From Euryarchaeota archaeon UBA256 (GTDB lineage: Archaea; Thermoplasmatota; Poseidoniia; Poseidoniales; Poseidoniaceae), in assembly GCA_002494645.1 (NCBI GenBank), contig DACE01000026.1, positions 1-22,777 on the forward strand: a stretch of 22,777 nucleotides of DNA, read 5' to 3'. A model generated the notes under the pieces. It was given only the letters and a program-made list of their open reading frames with translations. It did not search any database and was not told the origin of the DNA. Below, one piece after another: positions 1-9,131 of this stretch; the first letter of the stretch is position 1; each line of letters begins with the position of its first letter. The position numbers and the translations under genes were made by a program.

Positions 1-3000
1 CGCTGGTCCCGAAGGCCCGGGTGCGGGTCCGCTCGGTCCGGGTGCGGGCCCTGTTGGTCCTGATTTGGACTCGCTTGGGTCATCATCTTCATCGTCGTCG
101 TAATCATCATCGTCCCAATCATCATTTCCGTTTGACCGGAAGAACATCACGAGGAGGACCAGCAAGACAATGGCTACCAAGCCTAAGAGACCTGCGCCAA
201 CGTAGTAAATGGTGCCGCCTGCTTCGAAGAATCCTTCAATATTACCTGCGACCGAAATCTCGCTGTTCACGCGCACGGAGCCAACGCTGACCGTGATGGT
301 TTGAGGACCATCGTCAAGTGTCGTGACCGTCCATTGGTCTGAAGCGATCATGGTGGTGCTCGCACGTCCTGTTGCTTCGACCTTGATGCTGGAAGGGACT
401 GATATCTGATTGTCAAATGCATCAAAGGCACGGATTGAAACTTCTAAACTTTCGAGTTGCTCAAGTGAATCCGTTGTCAAATTCACTTCGAGACGAGCGA
501 CCGTACTCTGGGCATCAACAGTCACTTCAACCGTTGACACAGCACCACCTGCAGCATACTGTAGGGTGTGAACACCAGCGACTTGGGCCTCATAGGTGTA
601 TGACCCGGTCTCTGTTGCTATGACGCTGAGTGTCGTGACGGGTGACCCTTCTTCGGTCCATTGAACGTTTTGATCGAATTCATTCCCATCACTATCCGTC
701 CCTCTGACTTGAATGGCCACCAATTCCCCAGCGACTGGGTTGGTGTTGGTCAATGTCGCATCAACGACGACCGCAACCCCGTTGTAAACGGTGATTGTAA
801 TGCTGTCCGAGATGTTGAATCCAGTCCCACTTATGCTGTATGCCGAAATGGTCCATTCGCCGACTTCGGTGGCGTCCCAACGCATGTTGTTCAACAGGAG
901 TTCTGTTGTAATGTCACGAACTTCATCGTTGGCTTCATTGATTTCAATCCAAACCAATTCGCCCGAATCAATTCGGTTGCTGTCTGCGTCATACAAGTTA
1001 GACAGGAAATCAACGGAGTAATCCGCAGTCATGTCAAAGGTTGCCCCCGTGTCGTGGTCAGGGTTATTGGCGGTCCCTGTAATGTCTACTGTGTGAAGGA
1101 ACCCGTGGTCTACGGTCACATTGATGGAGACCGTAAAGGACTGTATCCCGTCAAAGTACGTTGCAGAAAGCGTGTAGTGGTCTTCACTTGCGAAATATGG
1201 CGAGAATGTCGTGGCATCGCCAACCAGCGTCTCGAGGAATGTTGAGGAATCACCCATGGTCGGGTGGTCAATACTCCAATTAGCCTGAACAACCCATTGG
1301 TTTCCTTTTCCATCTCTCGCAAAGATTTCCGCTTCGATGGTATCATCAGATGTCAAATCAAAATGCTCCCAAGTTGACACTTCATCATCAACCTCAAGCA
1401 GAAGATTCTGAATCGCACCCCTGCTGACATCGATGGTCACTTGAGCAAGCGTGGTCTCATAACGTGCTTCAATGGTCTTCTCACCCTTTGAAACGGGGTC
1501 CCAAATCGCCGGTGCTCCTGGAGTCAACTGACCATCTGCAATCTTTGTCCAGTTGTCTGATGGAAGCAAGACTGGTAGTCGGTTTCCACGAACGTCGACT
1601 CGGGTGGTGTTAATCCAAACGCGGTCGTCCGCCGTGATTGATGCGCTGGAAACATTGAGTTCGAGATAGGCCATTTCTCCATGTCCGACGGTAATCATCA
1701 ATTCATCAGATGCTCCTGAAACAGAGGTGAGGTTGAGCCACCATACACCGATGTGATCGGGGAAGTATTCCTGATTGATTTCAGAATAATTTCCGTTTGT
1801 GGTGGTCCAGGTTAAGTTTCCTGCATCGATGATATCGAGCGTATTACCGAACTGGTCGTAGAGGTCAGCCGTGATACCGCACCATAATCCTGCGGGTACC
1901 GTTCCCTCGCAGCCGCTAAGCTCGAAGTAGGACGGAGCACCCGCTTCAACCGTGATACTGACGTCAACAAATTCACCGGAAGCGACATCGTGTTGCACGC
2001 GTACGACGTGCGTACCAACGGCGTAGGGCTGGAATACATTGGGCATCACAGCACTCATTGAACCGTTTGTTGGGGTATAAGTGACGGCTTCTCCCGCCAC
2101 GATGTTACCGTGTTGGTCAACCATGTGAGCTGAAATGGTTAGCATGTCATCGGCACTGATTGTTGCGGTCAGCGGCGTGACAACCAGTTCGGTCGGCGCT
2201 CCTGCAGTGACCGTGATGCTTTGAGTACCACATACAAGTCCGAAACAAGCCAATATGTCATGTGTACCGGTGGTGCTGGGCGTGTACAATCCGTTACTAC
2301 CGATGCTTCCTGCTGTGGCATCCCACGTAATAGGCGGACTCTGCACCATACTGGTGTGATCGTACACTGCGGAGTTGAAATTCACCGATGTATCTGCATC
2401 GGTGGTAAGGCTTCCAGTAGGCGTAATGTCGATGGTTGTGATGTTGGTTGTATTGAATTGTACCTGGGGTCGATATGCCGTCGTCGTCGTTTCACCTGAG
2501 TAAAATGAAGCATGCCCGTACCCACCGTTTGCAGTGCCTATAATCACCCATGCCTGCTGGCTTGTGATGGTCATTCCCGGCGTACTTAGGTCAAACCAAA
2601 TCCAGCCAGTCGTTCCAACGTTGACAACCGTTGTAGAGACTGCGTCACCGTAATCAACACCGGCTTGCATTCCCGGAGCGGTCCAATTCGCGCCTGAGGT
2701 TGAGCCGTTGAACGTAGCACTGGACTGACTCCATCCTGAGGCCAAAATTGGATGGACGCTGAATGAGACCGACGCTGCACCCTGTGCAATCGTCCATGAC
2801 TCAGCGTAGAGCCCGAGCGAGGCAGAATGTACGTTTTGATAGATAGGGAAGGGGATTTGCCCAGAATTGAAACCAATGGTAAGCGAACAATTGTCTGCCC
2901 AAAGCGTTCCGCAGAAGGTTCCTGCACTCATTGTCGAATCATCACCAAAGTTTTGGTCAGGGAATTCACTGTACAAACTCGTATCCTGAATGTTGGTGTG

Positions 3001-6000
3001 ACCGTAAGCAGCAACCTCATTGCCAGTTTGCATCAAATAGGTATACGTGTAATCGTTATTGTACACGTGATTTGGTGAACCAATGGCGAAACTCCAGCGT
3101 GACGAAGACGGCCCCGGAATGGACTGATTCACACCTTGAACCCACCACGTGTAGAGTGAGCCTGCCGTGAGGTTCGTTTCAAAGCGGAAGGTGGTGTTGG
3201 TAATTTCAGAATCTTCCCATGATTTGTACTTGTAGACACCGGTTTGGTTGGCGATGGTGACAATGTAGCCGTCAGCACCAGCAAGGGGTGTCCAGGACAA
3301 CATTGGTTGAGTTTCTGGCGACAAAATGCCGTTGTTTTCATCGTACAGCACTTCTCCGTCGTTGGGGAAAGTGAGCGATGGTTGAGCGGGCGGCACGATA
3401 CCGTTGACGTTGTCAACATAATCCAGCACGAGGTGAGGGTTAAAGGATGAATTTCCGTTTTCAGCGGAGAAGAACGAATGGGATGATCCTGTCGAGCCGA
3501 TTCGCTGAATCATAACGGTCATCGTTGTGTTACCGTTCGCGATATTGTCTTGAGCAAGGCTGGTCAAATCCCAGTCCATCCATCCGATTGGAGTGGATAA
3601 GGTCAGGGTTGACCTCGTAATCTCCGTCGAAGCACATGTTGGGGCACTGTTCCATACCACCGTTGATTCGGTGAATCCACTGCATGGATATACGCCAAAT
3701 GTGGTAGACGAAGTCCCAACGACGCTGGTTTGGTACATCCGCAACATCATCTGAGTCGGAGTCATGGCTGTTGGCCAAGGCATGGCGGAAAGGTCAAACT
3801 CGAGAAGGACTCGACTTTCTCCACTACCGCCCGATGACGTACCAAGCACCATTGTACCGGAAGAGCCCTTGTTCGTCAATGAGCCCGATGCGATTTCAAC
3901 ATCGGGTGCAAGTGGCAATGAACCGGTCAATGCAAAGACGGACCCTCGCGAGATGTTGACGCTATGATTGCCGTTTCCATCGTCGCTGCCTTGATCGGAG
4001 GGATTACGGAATTTATGGACAGATGACCATTCTCCAATACGGTCGCCTTGATCGGCTCGAATTCTCCAATAGGTCCAGAAATCACCCTTGCTCATGTTGC
4101 TTTCCGTGACGCTTCGATTGAGAGCATCATACTCCACATCACTGAATGTCCCATCGGAAATTTCACTGGTGGAATAGCATTCTGCATCGCTTGAAACAAA
4201 GCGTGGATCTGATGAGAAACATCCAACGAGTTGGGTCTCATTCGTTACTGTTGAGTTCCATGAATAGGTCGTTGTGTCCTGTCCTGACGGGCGTGGTTGA
4301 GACGTATCCCAAAGCGTTGCACCATCGGCTGGCACCAATCCTGATGGACCTGGAACTGCCCAAGGCGTTACCATGCGGTAGGTCAGATTTAGACGTGGAC
4401 GTGTGTCGATATTACTGGCTTCGCTGCTTGCGAACTGAACGCGTCCGGTAACTGCCCCGGAGATTTCTTCAGGCTGAAGGATGACATTGATGCCGGCTTG
4501 TCCTGCTGCCAAGGCATGCTGAACAATTGATGTGACATTCAGCGCCACAGTACCAGTCGTATTGACCCAGACTCCTTCTGTTTCGGGTATTTCTGAATCT
4601 GTGGAGTGATAGGCACCCACACCTTGCCATGTGGAAGTATTCCCTGCTGGATAAGCCCACGAGGAGGATTCACTCCATGACGATATCATTTCTGAAACGG
4701 TCATGTAGACTTGGTTGTTGGAATTCACTGCATTCAATTCAAGACTGGCGTTGATGACTTCGTATGTGCCAGGCATTGGCAGAGATGAGAAATCAAGATC
4801 GATGAGCGAACTTGTTCTCAAACTTGGGTTCGAGGTTGAAATTTGACTACGCCCCACGTATAGGAACGCTGAATTCCCGTTGTTAGCGTAAATATTCCCG
4901 CTGTCGAGGTAGGTGTCAGCAGTGACGCTCGGGTAGGAGAGCGACGGGATAAATGCGCCTTCTTGTATCATGAGGGTCGCGTGGGTAGAATTCAATTCCT
5001 CACCCAGGTCATTGGGCAGATAGAAGGTGGTTGCGTTACTTCGGGGACCGAGCATACCGTTGTTGACGGGTTGTACCATCCATCGGATTTCCTGCGCGAA
5101 GGTAAGAGCAGAATCGGGCGTAAAGGTTAGATTTGTAACATCAAAGGATGTTGTGTTGACTCGAGAATCGTAAACATAGAGCCCTGCCATGTCGTCGGAG
5201 GCATCTTCTTGAATGAATAAACGCCAATCTGTGGCAGCAGTACTTCCGCTGTAACTCCACGAGAAACTTGGCATCCGGTCCGCGATGAGAGCGTGTGAAG
5301 ATGTATCCCAAACCAATTGGCTTTGTGTCGGAGCTGTATTGGCGCCGCCAACCGTTGGCGTAGCGACAAAGCCATCTTCCCAAGTGAGCGTTAGGTAGGG
5401 GCGTTCGGAGGAACTACCTTCGGTCGAAGTGAAGGTGATGAGGTCGTCGGTATTGTTTGAAGTATAGAGCATAAGGGAGAGGTGAGTTTGGCCGTTTGCA
5501 AGCGCGGCTTGCACGGCTTCAGTAACATCGAAATCCATCCAATCATCATCTACACTTTCAACCAAATCAACGTAACCACCTATGTCAACGCCAATGTCAC
5601 GGCCACCAAGCTGAGACCAAGCATTGGTTCCGTCATAGGTTGATGCATTGGCAGAAGTCGTCCAATTTTGCAAGACCGGGCGAACTGCAACTGCTTCTCC
5701 TGTAACCGATCCGTACTCGGAGAAAAGGCTGAGTTCTGCTCCTGTGACGCGTGCTGCTGACGGCTGAGGGATTTCACTCAGTGGGATGCGAAGGAGAGCT
5801 GCTGACTGGTATCCAGTGCTGGTTTCACCAACCGAAAGCGTGGATGAATTTTCATGCGTATCGTCTGAACCGGAACCGTTCTCGATAACATAGGTGTCAA
5901 CGAAATTGGGCAGGTTAAGATGGGGAAGCGCTCCTCGGTGTTGAAGTTCAACAGAGGCCTTGGTTGCGTTGTAGACCACAGTGTTGAGGTCGGGGAGATG

Positions 6001-8985
6001 GAAGTGGAAGGTGTTTGACCAATTACCAATTTGATTGGTAGCAGAAACGGTGCGTACACGCCAGAAATAGGTCGCGCCCTCATCGAGATCGGTTGCGGGC
6101 GTGAAAGTACGATTGGTGACGTCAAAACCAGCATCATTCCATGAGGTGTAGGTTTCAGCATTCACCGAACCAAAGTCAGATTGTGTATCCGTTTGGACGA
6201 TGAATCCTGCAATGGATAAAGACGAATTGAACGACCAGTTGAATTCCGGTTGGGTGATTGGAGTCATGTCCACCCCTGTTCCGATGGACCATGAACCATT
6301 CAGCGGCGTGACCGGAACGGGATTGGCGGGTAGAGCGTCCGAACCAGGCACATAGACAAAGGAGAGTTCAGGACGATTACTTGCTGAATCCTCCGCAGTG
6401 CTGAAGTAGGCTGTTCGAGCAGAACCAGAGCCTGCGCCGAGCATTCCGGCGATGAAGTCAACGCGTCGGTCTTCACGCATGGCGTTTTGAACCGCCAAGG
6501 TCACGTTCCATTCGACCTCATCACCTTCAAAGTAAGAGGAACCGATGGCAACGCTATCCAAGAGAGACGAACGCTCGCTACCCTTTGCTCCTGCCGTATC
6601 CCATGAATTGCTTCCATCATAACTGGACCATGTTGCGTCTTCGGCTTCCCAGTCATGTTCTGTGCTTTCCCAAACGGCGATGGTTGGATTGCCAAAGGTG
6701 GATGATGTGAGGGTCATCTTGAGGTGAGCAGACTCAACAGCGTAACCGTTTGGTAGGAGATTCGAGACGAGATTGCAGCCGAGCAGGGCGGTGATTTCAG
6801 TGCCACCGTTGAAGGTATTGTAATCGATGGTCATTTCGGAATCTCCGTCAAAATTATCACTGGTTGCGCTGCTGTCAATGTAAGTGTCCATGCATTCTGG
6901 GTATTGATTGTCGTTCGAACCATTGCCGTGCTTGAGGCGGAATTCATAGCGGTCACCTCCAAGCCAGGTCGTCTCGAGTGCAGAAACGAAGAAACTTGAG
7001 GAAACCCATTCGCCGTAATGGTCGTTGCTGTCAACGGTAGCCATACGCCAGAAATACATGTTCCCGACATCCAGCGTGAGCGCTCCGGTCAGGTTCAATA
7101 TGCCGTCAGTAGGGGCGAAATCATTGTCGGTCCTGGTATCAATTCTAAGTTCTCGTAGTCTGAAATCCTCATCTGTCGCCAACTCAAACACAATGTCGTC
7201 CGAGGTCGTAGGCGCTGTCCAGTTCAACGAAGGTTGGGTGTTACCTGAGAGGTTGTGTCCCGTTTGATTCCAAACTGCAAGAGCCTCATCGGGCGCTGTT
7301 AGAGAAACAGGAGATGGTGCAGAACCGCTACCCCATTCGTATGTGATGCTGAATGAAGGAGCATCGGTTGAGACAGCGGCTTCAGCAGAATGGAAAACGA
7401 TGCCTTCTCCGTTGGTGTAGCCTTCGAACTTACCTCGAACGGCCAGCATCATGTCCAAGGGTGCTTCATCCCCGTTGTCGAGATAATTCTGAACTGCATG
7501 GTCAAGGTCAAACGTGAAGGTGTCAGAGGTTTGGTTACCATCAGCCAAAGCGACCGTTGCCGTTCCATTGGAGCGCCCACCATCGTACCACTGGAAACCG
7601 TTAACCGCCATTTGGTTCCATGTAACTTCATCTTCATCCCATAATCCCGATTCTTCCATACCGTGAAGAGAGACGATTGGGTCCCCGGTGTAAGATGAGC
7701 GCGTGATTTTCAAGTCTGCATTCACGATGGTCAGGTTGTCGTGAAGACCCAGTTGATTGAGTGATGTCCGCAGATGGATAAGGCGTTCTTTGCTTGAGGT
7801 CATGCTTGATTCAATCGTTGTGTCGTCGCCATAGGTGATCGTTTTGCTGGTTTCGCTGACAGAACTGTCTTGGAAGAAGTCTTCGGCAAGGCCTGTGTCT
7901 GTGGGGTCCATGGTCATCGTTGCGGTTCCATCACCGTTATCCACCACATTGAGTGTGGGGAGTAAGAATGATGTTGTATCCCACTGCCCCCATTGGTCGT
8001 TGCTATCAACGGCACGAATACGCATGTGCATCGTGCTTCCGTTGACTAATGCAACGGAGGATGGAAGATCAAAAGCACCGGTGGTGCCCGTTGAAACAAA
8101 GGTATTCCAAAGAGTGGAGAAATGCCAGTCTTCATCGGTTGCCGACCGCCAATCTTCGCTGTTGCTGAGTTGGATTTCTACATCTTGCCCAGAGTTGTTA
8201 GCATAGGTGAGTCGAGGGGTCGTCACTGGCTTGAGGAGGAAATCGCTTTCCATCCACGGCGCTCCATCTGCGATGGGCAAGTCTGTCTCCACATTAGCAC
8301 CTGCACTCGCAGCAACCGTTGTTGTATCCAAGACCAAGGATGGTTCGTTTCCGCTTGTCGTCGTTTCAGAGAGATCACATGTATAGGTGGCACCCAGTGA
8401 TGAAACGATGATGGAGACATAGGAGGCATTGGTCCGTGCTGCATTTTGGGCAAGGCTGGTCACGTTGAGGCTTAGCGTTCCGTTGCTCGTTAAGACGGTG
8501 GGGGGTTCCCATATGCCGCGATCTGAACTTGAATCGGCCCCCATCAATGTCCAAGGTAGATTGTTGGCGAAACTTGTCCAGGATGCGAATGAGCCGTTCC
8601 ACATACGGTCCATACTTGCCACATAAGCGTACATTTCGGTCGAACCGAGTGCGTCGGTGGTACACTCGAGATTCACCGTAGCGGAGTGTATGGTGTCAAG
8701 AGAAGTGTAATTCATTGGGAAGCGAAGCAAGAGACGTGATTGAGTCAGCATATCATCGTCGAGCACGCCGGTTGCGGAGGTATTGTAGGTCGTAGTGGGG
8801 TTGTTTTCTGCGATGTATGTATCGGCATGAATGGCGTGCGAGGAGAGAGTCCGCTGGGGTGTTTGCTCGTCTTCGAGCACCTTCCAGCCTTCCATTGTTT
8901 GAGGAAGGGCCATATCAGCAAAAATAAACATCACGGCCAGCAGAAGTGCAGTTGCTCGTGGACGGTTGAAAGATAGGCTACGCAT
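1..8985 (-). CDS. Giant secreted modular surface protein (DNRLRE / FN3-like / Ig-like), C-terminus cut by window edge
   Basis: The frame is open for 2995 codons from the ATG at 8985 to the left edge. The N-terminus is a signal peptide (MRSLSFNRPR, then hydrophobic residues about 11-23). Residues about 55-2180 hold seven modules with the DNRLRE look: a DTYI/DTYL-type opening, a LLRFP-like strand, a W..s..TW...W centre and a closing RPxLxLxY-like strand. Six FN3-like modules separate them (for example YFWRVRTV, MRIRAVDSNDQWGQW). Residues about 2180-2905 are roughly eight Ig-like repeats. A helix at about 2926-2950 is followed by an Asp-rich stretch (2955-2969) and a Gly-Pro tail. NxS/T sequons are abundant, as expected for an archaeal surface glycoprotein. 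It is probably an adhesin, a cell-surface matrix protein or a scaffold; no catalytic motif was recognised. The stop codon lies left of the window, probably not far. Family assignments rest on motif reading only. Confidence 0.9.
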   Translation of the reverse strand, partial: MRSLSFNRPRATALLLAVMFIFADMALPQTMEGWKVLEDEQTPQRTLSSHAIHADTYIAENNPTTTYNTSATGVLDDDMLTQSRLLLRFPMNYTSLDTIHSATVNLECTTDALGSTEMYAYVASMDRMWNGSFASWTSFANNLPWTLMGADSSSDRGIWEPPTVLTSNGTLSLNVTSLAQNAARTNASYVSIIVSSLGATYTCDLSETTTSGNEPSLVLDTTTVAASAGANVETDLPIADGAPWMESDFLLKPVTTPRLTYANNSGQDVEIQLSNSEDWRSATDEDWHFSTLWNTFVSTGTTGAFDLPSSVALVNGSTMHMRIRAVDSNDQWGQWDTTSFLLPTLNVVDNGDGTATMTMDPTDTGLAEDFFQDSSVSETSKTITYGDDTTIESSMTSSKERLIHLRTSLNQLGLHDNLTIVNADLKITRSSYTGDPIVSLHGMEESGLWDEDEVTWNQMAVNGFQWYDGGRSNGTATVALADGNQTSDTFTFDLDHAVQNYLDNGDEAPLDMMLAVRGKFEGYTNGEGIVFHSAEAAVSTDAPSFSITYEWGSGSAPSPVSLTAPDEALAVWNQTGHNLSGNTQPSLNWTAPTTSDDIVFELATDEDFRLRELRIDTRTDNDFAPTDGILNLTGALTLDVGNMYFWRMATVDSNDHYGEWVSSSFFVSALETTWLGGDRYEFRLKHGNGSNDNQYPECMDTYIDSSATSDNFDGDSEMTIDYNTFNGGTEITALLGCNLVSNLLPNGYAVESAHLKMTLTSSTFGNPTIAVWESTEHDWEAEDATWSSYDGSNSWDTAGAKGSERSSLLDSVAIGSSYFEGDEVEWNVTLAVQNAMREDRRVDFIAGMLGAGSGSARTAYFSTAEDSASNRPELSFVYVPGSDALPANPVPVTPLNGSWSIGTGVDMTPITQPEFNWSFNSSLSIAGFIVQTDTQSDFGSVNAETYTSWNDAGFDVTNRTFTPATDLDEGATYFWRVRTVSATNQIGNWSNTFHFHLPDLNTVVYNATKASVELQHRGALPHLNLPNFVDTYVIENGSGSDDTHENSSTLSVGETSTGYQSAALLRIPLSEIPQPSAARVTGAELSLFSEYGSVTGEAVAVRPVLQNWTTSANASTYDGTNAWSQLGGRDIGVDIGGYVDLVESVDDDWMDFDVTEAVQAALANGQTHLSLMLYTSNNTDDLITFTSTEGSSSERPYLTLTWEDGFVATPTVGGANTAPTQSQLVWDTSSHALIADRMPSFSWSYSGSTAATDWRLFIQEDASDDMAGLYVYDSRVNTTSFDVTNLTFTPDSALTFAQEIRWMVQPVNNGMLGPRSNATTFYLPNDLGEELNSTHATLMIQEGAFIPSLSYPSVTADTYLDSGNIYANNGNSAFLYVGRSQISTSNPSLRTSSLIDLDFSSLPMPGTYEVINASLELNAVNSNNQVYMTVSEMISSWSESSSWAYPAGNTSTWQGVGAYHSTDSEIPETEGVWVNTTGTVALNVTSIVQHALAAGQAGINVILQPEEISGAVTGRVQFASSEASNIDTRPRLNLTYRMVTPWAVPGPSGLVPADGATLWDTSQPRPSGQDTTTYSWNSTVTNETQLVGCFSSDPRFVSSDAECYSTSEISDGTFSDVEYDALNRSVTESNMSKGDFWTYWRIRADQGDRIGEWSSVHKFRNPSDQGSDDGNGNHSVNISRGSVFALTGSLPLAPDVEIASGSLTNKGSSGTMVLGTSSGGSGESRVLLEFDLSAMPWPTAMTPTQMMLRMYQTSVVGTSSTTFGVYPCSGFTESTVVWNSAPTCASTEITRSTLTLSTPIGWMDWDLTSLAQDNIANGNTTMTVMIQRIGSTGSSHSFFSAENGNSSFNPHLVLDYVDNVNGIVPPAQPSLTFPNDGEVLYDENNGILSPETQPMLSWTPLAGADGYIVTIANQTGVYKYKSWEDSEITNTTFRFETNLTAGSLYTWWVQGVNQSIPGPSSSRWSFAIGSPNHVYNNDYTYTYLMQTGNEVAAYGHTNIQDTSLYSEFPDQNFGDDSTMSAGTFCGTLWADNCSLTIGFNSGQIPFPIYQNVHSASLGLYAESWTIAQGAASVSFSVHPILASGWSQSSATFNGSTSGANWTAPGMQAGVDYGDAVSTTVVNVGTTGWIWFDLSTPGMTITSQQAWVIIGTANGGYGHASFYSGETTTTAYRPQVQFNTTNITTIDITPTGSLTTDADTSVNFNSAVYDHTSMVQSPPITWDATAGSIGSNGLYTPSTTGTHDILACFGLVCGTQSITVTAGAPTELVVTPLTATISADDMLTISAHMVDQHGNIVAGEAVTYTPTNGSMSAVMPNVFQPYAVGTHVVRVQHDVASGEFVDVSITVEAGAPSYFELSGCEGTVPAGLWCGITADLYDQFGNTLDIIDAGNLTWTTTNGNYSEINQEYFPDHIGVWWLNLTSVSGASDELMITVGHGEMAYLELNVSSASITADDRVWINTTRVDVRGNRLPVLLPSDNWTKIADGQLTPGAPAIWDPVSKGEKTIEARYETTLAQVTIDVSRGAIQNLLLEVDDEVSTWEHFDLTSDDTIEAEIFARDGKGNQWVVQANWSIDHPTMGDSSTFLETLVGDATTFSPYFASEDHYTLSATYFDGIQSFTVSINVTVDHGFLHTVDITGTANNPDHDTGATFDMTADYSVDFLSNLYDADSNRIDSGELVWIEINEANDEVRDITTELLLNNMRWDATEVGEWTISAYSISGTGFNISDSITITVYNGVAVVVDATLTNTNPVAGELVAIQVRGTDSDGNEFDQNVQWTEEGSPVTTLSVIATETGSYTYEAQVAGVHTLQYAAGGAVSTVEVTVDAQSTVARLEVNLTTDSLEQLESLEVSIRAFDAFDNQISVPSSIKVEATGRASTTMIASDQWTVTTLDDGPQTITVSVGSVRVNSEISVAGNIEGFFEAGGTIYYVGAGLLGLVAIVLLVLLVMFFRSNGNDDWDDDDYDDDEDDDPSESKSGPTGPAPGPSGPAPGPSGPA
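7..48 (-). repeat. 21-bp tandem repeat encoding PGPSGPA heptads
   Basis: Positions 7-27 and 28-48 are two copies of a 21-bp unit ending in GGGTGCGGG. They differ at a few positions and encode the 7-residue unit PGPSGPA at the cytoplasmic end of the giant protein, just after GPTGPA. The array may continue past the left edge. Copy number in such GC-rich units often varies between strains. Confidence 0.7.
270..2455 (-). repeat. Array of about eight Ig-like (invasin/Big-type) repeats
   Basis: The stretch before the membrane helix is built from units of about 80-100 residues. Each has a strand like ITADDRVWINTTRVD or ISADDMLTISAHMVD, then D..GN (VDQHGN, LYDQFGN, TDSDGN, AFDAFDN), then a W-containing strand and a closing V.AG-type strand (for example SITVEAGAPS). 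This is the usual look of bacterial Ig-like domains in invasins and archaeal surface proteins. Such arrays normally act as a stalk that carries the distal domains away from the membrane. Repeat number and boundaries are estimated by eye. Confidence 0.65.
2455..8823 (-). repeat. Seven DNRLRE-like modules alternating with six FN3-like modules, period about 1 kb
   Basis: Within the giant protein, DNRLRE-like modules lie at about 8823-8325, 7945-7335, 6900-6350, 5900-5385, 4915-4385, 3985-3415 and 3000-2455. The stretches between them are FN3-like, with the most readable strand near 8015, 7050, 6060, 5085, 4055 and 3150. Recurring marks of the first type are a central W...TW pair (for example GLWDEDEVTW, HDWEAEDATW, SGFTESTVVW) and a closing strand such as RPELSFVYV, RPYLTLTW or RPRLNLTY. 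Marks of the second are YFWRM, YFWRV and YTWWV followed by G.W or GPS. Sequence identity between copies looks low, so these are old diverged repeats rather than recent DNA duplications. Boundaries are approximate. Confidence 0.75.
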
Positions 8986-9010
8986 GGGACTCAGTCCTTA
9001 CACAACTCCC

Positions 9011-9018
9011 CATTATAG
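9011..9018 (-). promoter_or_regulatory. Possible TATA box for the giant surface protein
   Basis: The minus strand reads CTATAATG here, about 30 nt before the ATG at 8985. That spacing fits an archaeal TATA box with a transcript starting at or within a few bases of the start codon. No GGTG-type ribosome site precedes the ATG, which agrees with a leaderless message. This rests on one short match in a 146-bp divergent spacer, so it is tentative. Confidence 0.35.
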
Positions 9019-9085
9019 GGACTTTTCCCTTGAACGCTATGAAACGAGGATTCGTGAGCGTTGATTCACATCCTGTTCTCGTCTT

Positions 9086-9097
9086 TTGGCATGCCAA
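9086..9097. promoter_or_regulatory. 12-bp perfect palindrome upstream of rfcS
   Basis: TTGGCATGCCAA is a perfect palindrome whose right end lies 34 nt before the rfcS start codon, within the divergent spacer. It could be a dimer-binding site for a regulator or a chance palindrome. No second copy was noticed elsewhere in the window. Confidence 0.25.
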
Positions 9098-9131
9098 TGT
9101 TGAAGGAGGCTCGTCATCGTGGACAAATAGC

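Noticed and set aside
661..1245. 194-codon open frame on the plus strand
   Set aside because: It lies wholly antisense to the giant surface gene in the codon-aligned frame, has no recognisable domain and no promoter or ribosome site; it is a by-product of codon bias.
5778..6161. 127-codon open frame on the minus strand inside the giant gene
   Set aside because: It is out of frame with the giant gene, which reads through as coherent DNRLRE and FN3-like modules; the alternative product is low-complexity with no domain.
9030..9131. 34-residue N-terminal extension of RfcS from an upstream ATG
   Set aside because: RfcS proteins start at the MSELWVEKHRP-type sequence; the extension is unlike the family and overlaps the presumed promoter region.
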